Of a DNA stretch of 43,896 nucleotides, positions 1-9,231 are shown piece after piece. The translations under genes and the position numbers were made by a program. This stretch comes from Nostoc sp. CMAA1605. GTDB lineage: Bacteria > Cyanobacteriota > Cyanobacteriia > Cyanobacteriales > Nostocaceae. Under the pieces are notes generated by a model. It did not search any database. It was not told where the DNA came from and saw nothing but the letters and a program-made list of their open reading frames with translations. The stretch spans positions 1 to 43,896 of the forward strand of contig NZ_PJIZ01000044.1 in assembly GCF_021596505.1 (NCBI RefSeq). The letters are read 5' to 3'. Within the stretch, counting starts at the first letter, position 1, and every line of letters begins with the position of its first letter.

Positions 1-58
1 CCCATAAATAAATTTAGGAGCTTGAAACCCTTTTGGCAGGGTAATTTCAGTATTTTTC

Positions 59-91
59 TCCCCTGCCCCCTGCTCCCTGCCCCCTGCCTCT
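59..91. repeat. Pyrimidine-rich short tandem repeat
   Basis: Degenerate heptamers of the form CCCTGCC/CCCTGCT. They belong to the short repeats scattered through the window. I see no gene in 1-174; the remainder is the leader of the tRNA genes. Confidence 0.6.
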
Positions 92-174
92 TCTGACTAC
101 GAACTAAAAAATTTTTCCCCAACCCCTTGCCATTCCCAAAAACTGCTGCTATTATTGTAAATCGTGGGACATAC

Positions 175-257
175 GGGTCGGTGTCCGAGTGGTTAATGGA
201 GACGGACTGTAAATCCGTTGGTTTACGCCTACGCTGGTTCAAATCCAGCCCGGCCCA
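175..257 (+). tRNA. tRNA-Tyr (GTA)
   Basis: The acceptor stem GGGTCGG (175-181) pairs with CCGGCCC (250-256), with one G-U pair and discriminator A257. The anticodon GTA lies at 209-211 in the seven-base loop CTGTAAA. The long variable arm (class II, about 83 nt) and the GGTTCAAATCC T-arm fit bacterial tRNA-Tyr. CCA is not fully encoded. It lies 60 bp upstream of tRNA-Thr, so the two may be transcribed together. Confidence 0.95.
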
Positions 258-317
258 CCTTCAATTTTAGATTTTGAATTTCACGTAAATTCAAAATCTG
301 AAATTCACCCAAAGTTC

Positions 318-389
318 GCCCGTGTGGCTCAGTGGTAGAGCACACCCTTGGTAAGGGTGAGGTCACGAGTTCAATCCTCGTCACGGGCT
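318..389 (+). tRNA. tRNA-Thr (GGT)
   Basis: The acceptor stem GCCCGTG (318-324) pairs perfectly with CACGGGC (382-388). The anticodon GGT is at 350-352 in the loop TTGGTAA closed by CCC/GGG. The T-arm GAGTTCAATCCTC is canonical. The gene is 72 nt long and CCA is not encoded. Confidence 0.95.
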
Positions 390-456
390 TTGATGAATAC
401 TTAACTATCAGCAGTTCTTGTGCTGTTACTTCCTCTTCACCTAGCCAGCCATATCT

Positions 457-1200
457 ATGAACCAATCGAATAATAGCACCATACTGGAAAAGTTTGTGAA
501 CACAGTCATGGGTGTGAAAGCTAGCAATCCACAGCAATCTCTCAACACATCAAGCACGACACAAGAACTAGATATCAAAGCTGTTTTAGTTTATAAGCTA
601 GGAACTATCCTCCAAATCGGAGTGATGGTTCTGACATTACTGGGGATGGAAAAACTCATCGTCTTGATTGACAATAGTTCTTCTTTTCCTAGTTGGGTTA
701 GCACTTTATTGGCTGGATTATTTTTTGCTTTATTAAGTCTTCGTTCACGCATCTTTTCTATTTTAGATAACACCCGTTCTCGTCAGACATATGATCAGGT
801 AATCAGACCAAGATGGTCTCCACCACCTTTAGTCTTTCCCATAGTGTGGATGATTATTGCTGTTTTGCGGGTAATTTCTTCTATATTGGTTTGGCAGCAA
901 CTGAATCACCATCTGCTAGCATTACCTTTTATCTTGTTTGTTGTACATCTAGCTTTAGGTGATACTTGGAATACGATTTTTACTGTAGAAAAAAGATTAG
1001 GTGCTGCTGTTCCTGTAGTGATTTTAGGGCCTTGGTTATCTGCTTTAGTTGTCACAGCAATTTATTGGCAAACTAATCCCCTAGCGGGAATCACCTTATC
1101 ATTTTCTTGTGTTTGGCTAACTGTAGCGGCTGTCTTGGTATTGAGAATTTGGCAGCTAAACGGATCTGAGCCGTTGTATCCTTTAAAGTTAAACAAATAG
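457..1200 (+). CDS. TspO/MBR-related membrane protein
   Basis: 247 residues. After a hydrophilic N-terminus of about 45 residues there are several hydrophobic segments (about five or six). A W-S-P-P-P-x-x-V-F-x-x-V-W stretch near residue 118 and L-G-D-T-W-N near 167 match the conserved WxPP and LxxxW(N) signatures of the TspO/MBR tetrapyrrole and cholesterol-binding family. Bacterial TspO proteins are usually about 160 residues, so this is an extended relative. I infer an inner- or thylakoid-membrane protein, possibly binding tetrapyrroles. The ATG at 457 is used; an internal ATG at 508 would trim only the polar N-terminus. It stands alone downstream of the two tRNAs. Confidence 0.7.
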   Translation: MNQSNNSTILEKFVNTVMGVKASNPQQSLNTSSTTQELDIKAVLVYKLGTILQIGVMVLTLLGMEKLIVLIDNSSSFPSWVSTLLAGLFFALLSLRSRIFSILDNTRSRQTYDQVIRPRWSPPPLVFPIVWMIIAVLRVISSILVWQQLNHHLLALPFILFVVHLALGDTWNTIFTVEKRLGAAVPVVILGPWLSALVVTAIYWQTNPLAGITLSFSCVWLTVAAVLVLRIWQLNGSEPLYPLKLNK

Positions 1201-1626
1201 AAACTGCTGTCACATTAGCTATAGTCGCTCCAGAATATACAAATCTGGAGCATTCCACTTGTTTAAATGTCATTGCGTAGGTGTTAGCCTTCCCGAAGGG
1301 TACGTAACGAAGTAGAGTGAAGCGATCGCTTGTCTGCGACACCCCACGCTACGCGATCGCAATGACATTTATTCTCTAGCTGCTAAATAAAAATTGGGAT
1401 GTTCCCTTTCTACACAAATGGTTTCAGGAATCAAATCGGATTTCCATAAATTAAATTTATCAATTTAAAAAAAAAGAATATTTGCTCTGATTAATATTTC
1501 AACCATAATATTGAGTTCATCAACAAACAAGCTCAACCTTTACAGAAGAAATCAAGTTTTTGATTCATGGTGAATAGCTCCATTTTCTTCTCAAGAGATT
1601 TTGCTAAATTATTGTGAACAAAGATT
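1201..1626. other. 426-bp intergenic gap with a fold-back element
   Basis: No credible gene here. It holds the fold-back element at 1264-1371 and then an AT-rich stretch leading into the transporter gene at 1627. Short ORFs on either strand look like shadows. Confidence 0.6.
1264..1371. repeat. 108-bp fold-back (MITE-like) element with HIP1 sites
   Basis: TAAATGTCATTGCG (1264-1277) is the exact reverse complement of CGCAATGACATTTA (1358-1371), giving 14-bp terminal inverted repeats. Inside lie GGTGT/ACACC arms, CCCGAAGGG, and one HIP1 octamer GCGATCGC at 1322 with a second near-copy around 1352. The whole unit can fold on itself. No coding capacity. Confidence 0.7.
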
Positions 1627-2301
1627 ATGAGTTGGCTAATTGGAACATTAATTATTGGAATCTCGGCGGCTTTTGCCACTACTTTTGATGATAATTTGTA
1701 CTTGACAGCTTTCTTTGGCAAAGTCAATCATCATTTTCGTCCTCAGCATATTATTATTGGAGAATTTGTCGGTTTTACCGCCTTAGTATTTGCTAGTCTA
1801 CCAGGATTTTTCGGTGGATTAGTGCTGCCAGAAGCCTGGATTGGATTGTTAGGTATTCTGCCAATTATAATTGGTATTAGTCATTTATTCAATCGAGATA
1901 ATGGGGAAGATAGCCTACAGTCTGTATCAGTTGACTTTGGTAATTCCGGTAAGCATCAACGCCACAAAAAATCATTATTAGCAACTCTTAAAGACCCAAA
2001 AACTTACCGCGTTTCTGCTGTAACCATTGCCAATGGAGGCAATAACATCGGTATTTATGTCCCCTTATTTGCTAGTAGTAGTCTCCCCAGCTTAACTGTA
2101 ATTTTGTGTGTTTGTTATCTGACTGTCGGTCTTTGGTGCTTGCTTTCTTACAATTTGACTCGCAATCCTTTGATGACTCCTGTTCTCACGCGCTACGGTC
2201 GGAGATTCTTTCCTTTTGTATTAATCTACTTAGGATTATCTATCATTATCAAAAGTGGTACTTACCAACTGTTTCCTAACTTAACAATGCTTTTTAATTA
2301 A
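1627..2301 (+). CDS. CadD-family cadmium resistance transporter-like protein
   Basis: 224 residues, almost entirely hydrophobic, about six membrane segments. The N-terminal pattern T-F-D-D-N-L-Y-L-T-A-F-F (residues 18-29), followed near residue 38 by R-P-Q-H-I-I-I-G-E-F-V-G, is typical of the cadmium resistance transporter family (PF03596, CadD-like). A polar loop near residues 95-120 separates two halves. Members are proposed to export Cd2+ or other cations; the substrate here is unknown. The ATG at 1627 lies shortly after an AT-rich leader. No operon partner is close. Confidence 0.75.
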   Translation: MSWLIGTLIIGISAAFATTFDDNLYLTAFFGKVNHHFRPQHIIIGEFVGFTALVFASLPGFFGGLVLPEAWIGLLGILPIIIGISHLFNRDNGEDSLQSVSVDFGNSGKHQRHKKSLLATLKDPKTYRVSAVTIANGGNNIGIYVPLFASSSLPSLTVILCVCYLTVGLWCLLSYNLTRNPLMTPVLTRYGRRFFPFVLIYLGLSIIIKSGTYQLFPNLTMLFN

Positions 2302-2418
2302 AGGTCAAAACATGGAAATTAAAAATTTCCAACTAGCTAGTTATTTCTGGATGATAATTTGGAATTCGGAGCCAAGAAACGTATATTTATGCAAATTCCT
2401 CATTGCATAGTATCATAT

Positions 2419-2434
2419 CACTATCGATATAGTG
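2419..2434. promoter_or_regulatory. Candidate operator palindrome upstream of the DUF202 gene
   Basis: CACTAT (2419-2424) and ATAGTG (2429-2434) form an inverted repeat around CGAT, 53 bp upstream of the ATG at 2488. It could bind a dimeric regulator. This is a sequence pattern only. Confidence 0.3.
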
Positions 2435-2487
2435 TAGATTAAGCAAGCAATGAGATTTTTTCTGAGCTTGTCAAGAATTGTGGATTT

Positions 2488-2907
2488 ATGGAAACAGAGA
2501 CCGATTATCAGTTAGAAAAACCAAAGCCGAAATATAGATCAGACAGAGTACGTGATCACTTAGCGAATGAACGCACTTACCTAGCATGGATGCGGAGTGG
2601 AATTGCACTCATGGGTTTTGGTGTTTTAATTGTGCGCCTGCGAATTCTGCGTCCACCCCTCGCACCCCAACCTCCGGGTAATGGTTGGAAGTTAGGGTTA
2701 GCCTTTGCAGTAGTGGGTGTATTAACAGTGCTACTTTCGACGCAGCATTATTTTGCAGTCCGTGAAGATATTGACCAAGAAACCTATCAACCTCCAGACC
2801 GATGGATATTCCTGGCTAGTCTCGCTGTCACATTGCTGGGTGCAGGAGTAATTTATTACGTCTTCACCATACCCCTAGAGAACTTAGAGACTTACGTTTT
2901 AGAGTAA
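2488..2907 (+). CDS. YidH/DUF202 family membrane protein
   Basis: 139 residues. A conserved R-D-H-L-A-N-E-R-T-Y-L-A-W-M-R-S-G block (about residues 22-38) leads into the first membrane helix. This is the hallmark of DUF202 (YidH-like). Three transmembrane helices are visible, with a proline-rich loop after the first (PPLAPQPPGNG). Molecular function is unknown. Length fits the family. It is followed by a weak hairpin (AAAGTGAT 2949-2956 / ATCACTTT 2969-2976) before miaB. Confidence 0.8.
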   Translation: METETDYQLEKPKPKYRSDRVRDHLANERTYLAWMRSGIALMGFGVLIVRLRILRPPLAPQPPGNGWKLGLAFAVVGVLTVLLSTQHYFAVREDIDQETYQPPDRWIFLASLAVTLLGAGVIYYVFTIPLENLETYVLE

Positions 2908-3062
2908 TCTGTTAAAACTGGAACTAGTTAGCAAAACTGATTATAAAAAAAGTGATTTATTGCCAGACATCACTTTCCCAATGCTGTTGTATTTCTTGTA
3001 CTCTAATACAATAGAGAAGAACACAAAGTATATTGAACATTTAGCTAACTCAGCAATTACCC

Positions 3063-4427
3063 ATGACCACTTCTAACCGCCGCTATCACATTACTACCTT
3101 CGGTTGCCAAATGAATAAAGCCGACTCAGAACGCATGGCTGGCATATTAGAAGACATGGGTTTTGAGTTTTCCGAAGATCCCAACAATGCAGATGTCATC
3201 CTCTACAATACCTGCACGATTCGGGATAATGCCGAACAAAAAGTCTATTCCTACCTTGGTAGACAAGCCAAGCGCAAACACGACCAACCCAATTTAACTT
3301 TAGTCGTGGCTGGTTGTGTCGCCCAACAAGAAGGCGAAGCACTGCTGCGGCGCGTCCCAGAATTAGATTTAGTCATGGGGCCACAACACGCCAACCGCCT
3401 CAAGGATTTACTAGAGTCAGTTTTTGCTGGTAATCAAATTGTGGCGACAGAAGCAGTCCACATTATGGAAGATATCACCCAAGCACGGCGGGATAGCACT
3501 GTTACAGCTTGGGTAAATGTGATTTACGGTTGCAATGAACGCTGCACTTATTGTGTAGTTCCTAACGTGCGCGGTGTGGAACAGTCCCGCACACCAGAAG
3601 CCGTCCGCGCTGAAATGGAACAACTAGGAAAACAGGGTTACAAAGAAATTACCTTACTCGGTCAAAATATTGACGCTTACGGACGAGATTTACCAGGTGT
3701 CACACCAGAAGGAAGACACCTGCACACCTTTACAGATTTACTGTATTACGTTCATGATGTGCCAGGAGTAGAAAGAATTAGATTTGCTACTAGCCACCCT
3801 CGTTATTTTACTGAGAGATTAATTAAAGCCTGTGCAGAATTGCCCAAAGTCTGCGAACACTTCCACATTCCCTTTCAGTCTGGGGATAACGAACTATTAA
3901 AAGCAATGGCACGGGGTTACACTCACGAAAAATACCGCCGAATTATTGACACCATTCGTCAATATATGCCAGATGCGTCTATTAGTGCTGATGCTATCGT
4001 GGGTTTCCCTGGGGAAACGGAAGCACAGTTTGAGAATACCTTGAAATTAGTAGATGATATCGGCTTTGACCAGTTGAATACTGCTGCTTATTCTCCCCGT
4101 CCTGGTACACCTGCGGCATTGTGGGAGAATCAACTGAGTGAAGAAGTGAAAAGCGATCGCCTACAAAGATTAAACCATTTAGTGAACGTGAAAGCAGCCG
4201 AGCGATCGCAACGTTACATGGGGCGTATTGAGGAAGTTTTAGTAGAAGACCAAAACCCCAAAGACCAAACCCAAGTCATGGGACGCACACGCGGTAATCG
4301 TCTCACTTTCTTTACAGGCGATATTAATGAGTTAAAAGGGCAATTGGTGAAAGTAAAAATAACCGAAGTTCGGGCTTTTAGCTTGACCGGCGAACCCATA
4401 GAAGTGCGTCAAGCTGTGCCGGTTTAA
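3063..4427 (+). CDS. miaB: tRNA-2-methylthio-N6-dimethylallyladenosine synthase
   Basis: 454 residues, full length. This radical-SAM methylthiotransferase converts i6A37 to ms2i6A37 in tRNAs that read U-starting codons. The N-terminal UPF0004 domain has its three cluster cysteines in F-G-C-Q-M-N (about 15), N-T-C-T (about 51) and A-G-C-V-A (about 85). The radical-SAM CxxxCxxC motif is C-N-E-R-C-T-Y-C near residue 157, and a C-terminal TRAM domain ends near residue 445. The ATG at 3063 gives the conserved start just before I-T-T-F-G-C. It is probably monocistronic, with a structured region directly downstream. Confidence 0.95.
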   Translation: MTTSNRRYHITTFGCQMNKADSERMAGILEDMGFEFSEDPNNADVILYNTCTIRDNAEQKVYSYLGRQAKRKHDQPNLTLVVAGCVAQQEGEALLRRVPELDLVMGPQHANRLKDLLESVFAGNQIVATEAVHIMEDITQARRDSTVTAWVNVIYGCNERCTYCVVPNVRGVEQSRTPEAVRAEMEQLGKQGYKEITLLGQNIDAYGRDLPGVTPEGRHLHTFTDLLYYVHDVPGVERIRFATSHPRYFTERLIKACAELPKVCEHFHIPFQSGDNELLKAMARGYTHEKYRRIIDTIRQYMPDASISADAIVGFPGETEAQFENTLKLVDDIGFDQLNTAAYSPRPGTPAALWENQLSEEVKSDRLQRLNHLVNVKAAERSQRYMGRIEEVLVEDQNPKDQTQVMGRTRGNRLTFFTGDINELKGQLVKVKITEVRAFSLTGEPIEVRQAVPV

Positions 4428-4435
4428 AGAATTGA

Positions 4436-4522
4436 CACCACACTGAAAGTAATCACTTGTGGAGTTCTAGTGACTGTGAGACTTATTACAAAGAATCACA
4501 GTCAACCCCAGACAGTGTGGTG
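4436..4522. repeat. Nested inverted repeats downstream of miaB
   Basis: CACCACACTG (4436-4445) pairs with CAGTGTGGTG (4513-4522). Inside it, TGACTGTGA (4471-4479) pairs with TCACAGTCA (4496-4504). The two stems share an axis, so the 87-base transcript could form a long interrupted hairpin. It could be a terminator-like or small structured RNA, or a degenerate mobile repeat. No uridine tract follows. Confidence 0.5.
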
Positions 4523-4580
4523 GTCGTCCTTGTATTCGTGGTATGAGAATGCCACTAATTATTATTTCCTACAGACTATA

Positions 4581-4604
4581 CTTAATAATAAAGTGATTAT
4601 TAAG
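4581..4604. promoter_or_regulatory. Perfect inverted repeat in the leader of the 4619 gene
   Basis: CTTAATAAT (4581-4589) and ATTATTAAG (4596-4604) are exact complements around AAAGTG, 14 bp before the GTG start. It may be an operator, or a leader hairpin near the ribosome site AAGGA. Confidence 0.4.
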
Positions 4605-4618
4605 TCAAGGAAAATAAG

Positions 4619-5752
4619 GTGTTCGGTTATATTCGTCTAGAGAGTTCAGGGTTTTTTAAAGAACATCTATTAACTATAGATGGAGTTCCGATAGATCAAG
4701 AACAGGGATATGTTGCCGAACATGATGGTGTACTTGAAGCCAGTACATTTAGTACAGATTTTTACGAAAAAATTATAATTTTATCTCCTGAAGAATTACT
4801 TCATTTGTTCAAAAAGTTCAGTTTCTCCTACCCTTTCTCTTGGGAAGATGGATTTGAAAGTTTTCATATAAGGGACATTACTTTATCTTGCACTGATAAT
4901 CTTTTTAAATTAATATTTGGTTTTGGGTTTCAATACGATAACTGGAAGCAACTTTGGAGTATGCCTGAACATGGCAAAGAATTTATATCAGTTCTCCATG
5001 CTAAACATTTAAGTGATTTTAAATACGAACATTGGTATGATGACGATATTCTAAACGGTTTTGCCGTATCCTTTAAGATTCAAAATCAAAGCCTTCCCAT
5101 TCAAGTTGAACTCGAAGCATTATTATCAGTTTTAGAACAAGTTCACGAGCAAACTGTAACAAACCTGTCTTTGAAGGCAGAATCTAATGCTGTTATAGTC
5201 AAATTTAATTTTCCTGATGAAGTTAAAGTGGCTTGTGAACAATATCTACTATACTTTGTTCAATTTTTACATGATATTGGAATAGAAGCTACTGCTGAAC
5301 TAAAAGAAAAAGCTGAAAGTGTCCTTTTTTCTGTCATTCCCAAAAATAAAGAAGAAGCTCTAGAAAATATTAAAACGGCTTTAGGTATTTACTTACGTTT
5401 ACCTTCTAATCCAACTTTAAATGCAGTAACATTTTCTGAACCTAATATTGAAGTGCAGCGTTTAGTTGCTAACATCTACCATTTGCAAAGTCAGCTAACT
5501 CTTGCAAGTGCAGTAATACAACAGAAAGAACAATTTATTCAACAACAACAATCTTTAATTCAACAGCAATTACTTTCAGGTCAAATTTTGGTTCAATCAA
5601 TTCAAGATAATAAAGATGAGAAAGAAGATAAGGAATCTATTGTGGGTGATGTAGTATCTGTAAAAAAGTTTGATTGGGAGTTTATTGAGCTTGATCTTCC
5701 AACACTAATAAGGCGGTTGAAAAAGACTTTCAAACGAAATAAGTCAAATTAA
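4619..5752 (+). CDS. Hypothetical protein with C-terminal coiled coil
   Basis: 377 residues; I do not recognise a family. The start is GTG at 4619 with AAGGA about 8 bases upstream; no in-frame ATG gives the complete N-terminus. Residues 1-230 look like mixed alpha/beta globular sequence rich in Phe, Tyr and Trp. Residues about 240-270 are helical (K-N-K-E-E-A-L-E-N-I-K). A Gln-rich segment around 285-330 (many Q-Q pairs) is predicted to be coiled coil. The C-terminus is basic (K-K-T-F-K-R-N-K). No signal peptide or membrane helix. It stands alone between miaB and a convergent sugar nucleotidyltransferase gene. Codon use is more AT-rich than miaB, which may mean accessory origin. Confidence 0.7.
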   Translation: MFGYIRLESSGFFKEHLLTIDGVPIDQEQGYVAEHDGVLEASTFSTDFYEKIIILSPEELLHLFKKFSFSYPFSWEDGFESFHIRDITLSCTDNLFKLIFGFGFQYDNWKQLWSMPEHGKEFISVLHAKHLSDFKYEHWYDDDILNGFAVSFKIQNQSLPIQVELEALLSVLEQVHEQTVTNLSLKAESNAVIVKFNFPDEVKVACEQYLLYFVQFLHDIGIEATAELKEKAESVLFSVIPKNKEEALENIKTALGIYLRLPSNPTLNAVTFSEPNIEVQRLVANIYHLQSQLTLASAVIQQKEQFIQQQQSLIQQQLLSGQILVQSIQDNKDEKEDKESIVGDVVSVKKFDWEFIELDLPTLIRRLKKTFKRNKSN

Positions 5753-5831
5753 ATTGACCAAAAACTAAAACCAAATTGATTTGTCTATAGTTGTAAAATT
5801 CCTCAACCAATAATCTTAAAATGCGTTGATT

Positions 5832-6713
5832 TCACCTAAAATCAATTAAGGTTTGGCGATAGGTGTCTGGTAAACCTGTATCAAAACATTTACCTTGTAT
5901 GACATAACCTGTCATCCCTTCGGCTTGACATAATTTATCCAAGCAAGTTGTTAACTGAAACTCACCACGATAGCGGCTATTTTCCTCAATGCTTTGTGCC
6001 AAAAAATCAAAAATTTTTGGTGTCAATACATATAGACCAAACACACATAAAAATTCATCTTTTGCCATACCTTCTACTCTGAGATGTTGGCGTGCATAAT
6101 CAATACTTGGCTTTTCTGCTAGTTGTGTGATTGTCAATAGTGAGTTTAACTCTTGCCATACTCCAGCTACACATCCGGCTTTGCCGATAATTTCAGCCGA
6201 CATGGTAGTTAAGCTAACTACACTTTGATTAACTTGTTGATAAATTTCAATCAATTGTCGCGTACAGGATTTATCAATGTCAGATTTATAGACATGATCA
6301 CCCAACATTACTAAAAATGGCTCATTTTGTACCCATTCTTTAGCACAAAATACTGCGTGACCATACCCTTCTTGCTCTTGTTGGGTTAATAGGACAACTT
6401 TCTTACCTAATTCTTGCAGATATTGACTATATTCTTGATTGGATGGTGAGAGTTTTTGCCAAAGTTCAGGGGTGGGTGGATTGTGAAATAAATTGGCGAA
6501 AATCTCCACATCATCAGGTTGGACAACAATACCTACTTCTGTAACACCAGCACTGATTGCTTCTTCCACAATTGCTAAAATTACAGGTTTTGCTCTCCCT
6601 GTTTCGTCAATAATCGGGAAAAGTTCTTTTTTGACAACTTTAGTAGCTGGAAATAATCTAGTACCAAAACCAGCCGCCGGAATTACTGCTTTTTTAATCT
6701 GATTTATTAGCAT
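5832..6713 (-). CDS. UTP-glucose-1-phosphate uridylyltransferase (GalU-like nucleotidyltransferase)
   Basis: 293 residues. The N-terminal motif A-A-G-F-G-T-R-L-F-P-A-T-K (about 13-25) followed by K-E-L-F-P is the nucleotide-binding signature of GalU-type sugar nucleotidyltransferases. M-L-G-D-H near residue 136 gives the metal-binding Asp. The enzyme would make UDP-glucose from UTP and glucose-1-phosphate for envelope glycans and glycolipids. The expected basic residue of the usual P-K-E-M-L-P block is kept as K-K-E-L-F-P. It starts 33 bp after the histidine kinase stop and is probably cotranscribed with it. Another sugar-1-phosphate specificity is possible. Confidence 0.8.
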   Translation of the reverse strand: MLINQIKKAVIPAAGFGTRLFPATKVVKKELFPIIDETGRAKPVILAIVEEAISAGVTEVGIVVQPDDVEIFANLFHNPPTPELWQKLSPSNQEYSQYLQELGKKVVLLTQQEQEGYGHAVFCAKEWVQNEPFLVMLGDHVYKSDIDKSCTRQLIEIYQQVNQSVVSLTTMSAEIIGKAGCVAGVWQELNSLLTITQLAEKPSIDYARQHLRVEGMAKDEFLCVFGLYVLTPKIFDFLAQSIEENSRYRGEFQLTTCLDKLCQAEGMTGYVIQGKCFDTGLPDTYRQTLIDFR

Positions 6714-6746
6714 AAAAATTTAATTTTCTATATGAATATGAATAGA

Positions 6747-9026
6747 TTATGATTCTGTCAACGCTAAGACTTCTGATATTGCTTGAAATAATATATCTGT
6801 TTCTATTGGCTTAACTAAGTGCTTTTGAAACCCAGCATCTAAGGCTCGTTGTTGGTTAATTTCACCTGCGTAGGCTGTGAGGGCGATCGCTGGAATTTTG
6901 CCCCCTTTCTCTAAAGGCATCGCTCGAATTAATCGCATGAGTGTATAACCATCAATTCCTGGCATTCCAATATCACTTAATAGTAAATCAACTGGAGATT
7001 GAGCGATAACTTCTAAAGCTTCGCCGGCTGATGTGACTGCTGTTACTTTCGCACCAGATTGTGACAATATGTAAGTGAGAAAGTCACCTGTATCGATATC
7101 ATCATCCACTACTAATATAGATGAACCAGACAAACTGAAATTACAGTTCCTTTCTCCATCTTTTGGCATAATTTGGAGTCTATCAGATATTAATGGTAAT
7201 CTGACTGTAAATGTTGCCCCCTTCCCTTCGCCTTCACTACTAGCGGTAACAGTCCCACCATGCAATTCTGTAAGATGCTTAACAATGGCTAGTCCTAAAC
7301 CTAGTCCGCCAAATTGTCTTGTTAATGTACCATCAGCTTGGCGAAAATAATCAAATACATAGGGAAGAAATTCTGCACTAATGCCTTTACCATTATCTTT
7401 AACTTGAACTTGGGCATAGTTATTAATTTGTTGTAAAATAACTTGTATCCTCCCCTCATTAGATGTAAATTTGACAGCATTAGCTAGCAAATTCCAAATA
7501 ATTTGTTGTAGCCTAGCAGCATCACCAGCTACTACACCAATGCTGTGATCTAATATTGTTTCTAAACTAATATTTTTCGCTTCCCTTGCTAACCTGATAG
7601 TTTCTTGGGCTTCTAAAATTGTGTTAGTTAAATCTACAGGCTGAATATTTAAATTGATTTTTCCCTGTTGGATGCGGGAAACATCTAATAAATCTTCAAT
7701 GAGTTGAATTTGTAATTTGGCATTGCGCTCAATAGTTTCTATCCCACGGATTTTTATAGCCTCATCTAAATTACTCCTTTTTAATAAGGTTGCCCAACCT
7801 AAAATCGGGTTTAAGGGAGTACGCAATTCATGGGAAAGCACGGCTAAAAATTCATCTTTTAACCGATTGGCTTTTTCGGCTTCACTTCTCGCATTTTGTT
7901 CACGCTGGAGTAATTCATCTTTTTCGCGGTGGGATTCTTCTAAGGAAGTATTGGTTTTAGCCAATGATTGATTGAGTTGGATGAGTTTTTCTGATAATTC
8001 TGCACGGACTTGATATTCTCCCCGTCGGACTCTTTCTACTGCTAACTCTACTTGAATTTTTGACCGTTCTGTAATCGCAATTCCCACAAATAAACTGACA
8101 ATACACTGTACTAATAGACTCAACTTGTGAACGTGCAGCACCTCTGCCTCTACGGGGAATGTCGGTAAAGACATGGCGTTGGGATAGGCAACTAAATAAA
8201 AGAATAATGTCACCAATACGCAAAAACTAGAGATTAACATCCCACAGGTGACACCAAAGCGAGTTGCAGCCCAAATTACCGGGATAAAGCTCAAAAAAGA
8301 TAATTGCTGAAATCTAAAGCCATCCTCATGAGTTTCAGCGACGGTGAGAGAGGCGATCGCCACACAAAGTAAAATGATGGTGCTGAATTCTAAGAGAAAG
8401 CGGCGGGAAGGTGGGAAACTAAGCGCAACAAATGAAGAGTTTACAGGTTCAGCACTGGGTAAACAGCCGTGAGATTGCAGATAGGGAGTAATCACTAACA
8501 AAGCCGTCGGGGTAATAGCCATGACTCCCATTGCATTACCTAACCACCAATGGGGAATACTATTCCCTAAGTTGGTAATTGACATTTTATCTATAGCCAC
8601 CAGAGTCAAGTTACCAACAATCGCTAAAGTTGCACTGGCAATTAGAGGTACGCTGAAAATAAAGAAGGCAACATCTTTGAGGGTATTGAGTGTGCGAGAA
8701 CCTTGCCAAAAATAACGATAAAATAGCCAAGCCAGCAGAGGTTCTATCATATCCGGCAAAGCAATCACCCGTTCCCAACCATGAAACCCCCAAGCGGGAG
8801 ACATCAAAAAAGCAGCAATGCCAGTGAGAATAATACCACAAGGGCCAAACCAAAAAGTTAAGGCGATCGCTACTCCTGAAGGGGGAAACCACAGCGACAC
8901 TCCAGGCTGGATGCGATAAATTAACGCCATCCCATGAGCCGCAATCAAAGCTAGTAAACCCAAAAGTGAAATCATTAGCCATCGGCCGATGGTCGAGATT
9001 TGCCTGGAGTTTATTATGCGTTGCAT
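6747..9026 (-). CDS. MASE1 hybrid sensor histidine kinase with receiver domain
   Basis: About 759 residues. The N-terminal 310 residues hold about eight membrane helices with the MASE1 pattern (P-G-V-S-L-W-F-P-P-S-G-V-A). A coiled-coil linker follows (about 325-390), then HisKA with S-H-E-L-R-T-P-L (His near 400), and HATPase_c with N-box N-L-L-A-N-A-V-K near 513, D-N-G-K-G-I near 550 and G-L-G-L-G-L-A near 580. A C-terminal receiver (V-V-D-D-D near 640, phospho-acceptor S-D-I-G-M-P near 686) completes it. I chose ATG at 9026 over an in-frame TTG two codons earlier. The stimulus is unknown. No DNA-binding partner is adjacent; galU-like follows directly. Confidence 0.9.
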   Translation of the reverse strand: MQRIINSRQISTIGRWLMISLLGLLALIAAHGMALIYRIQPGVSLWFPPSGVAIALTFWFGPCGIILTGIAAFLMSPAWGFHGWERVIALPDMIEPLLAWLFYRYFWQGSRTLNTLKDVAFFIFSVPLIASATLAIVGNLTLVAIDKMSITNLGNSIPHWWLGNAMGVMAITPTALLVITPYLQSHGCLPSAEPVNSSFVALSFPPSRRFLLEFSTIILLCVAIASLTVAETHEDGFRFQQLSFLSFIPVIWAATRFGVTCGMLISSFCVLVTLFFYLVAYPNAMSLPTFPVEAEVLHVHKLSLLVQCIVSLFVGIAITERSKIQVELAVERVRRGEYQVRAELSEKLIQLNQSLAKTNTSLEESHREKDELLQREQNARSEAEKANRLKDEFLAVLSHELRTPLNPILGWATLLKRSNLDEAIKIRGIETIERNAKLQIQLIEDLLDVSRIQQGKINLNIQPVDLTNTILEAQETIRLAREAKNISLETILDHSIGVVAGDAARLQQIIWNLLANAVKFTSNEGRIQVILQQINNYAQVQVKDNGKGISAEFLPYVFDYFRQADGTLTRQFGGLGLGLAIVKHLTELHGGTVTASSEGEGKGATFTVRLPLISDRLQIMPKDGERNCNFSLSGSSILVVDDDIDTGDFLTYILSQSGAKVTAVTSAGEALEVIAQSPVDLLLSDIGMPGIDGYTLMRLIRAMPLEKGGKIPAIALTAYAGEINQQRALDAGFQKHLVKPIETDILFQAISEVLALTES

Positions 9027-9231
9027 AATCAATCTGTGCTGTGTGCTGGACTGGAGCAGGTTACAAATTTGCTAATAGTCTGAATTTGTAATTCGCTGGG
9101 AAGTAGTTGGGCGCAAATCAGTAAACAATAGTATTGTTATCCAATTTTTACCAATTTTAATTTGTGATCACTAATCTTTAGACTTGATTATTTCAACGAT
9201 TGCAGCAAAGCAGCTTTTTCCGTAATTAATC

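Noticed and set aside
229..537. 102-codon ORF on the minus strand
   Set aside because: It runs antisense across tRNA-Thr and the start of the TspO-like gene; a shadow.
7957..8982. ORFs within the histidine kinase
   Set aside because: Alternate frames of a well-supported 759-residue protein.
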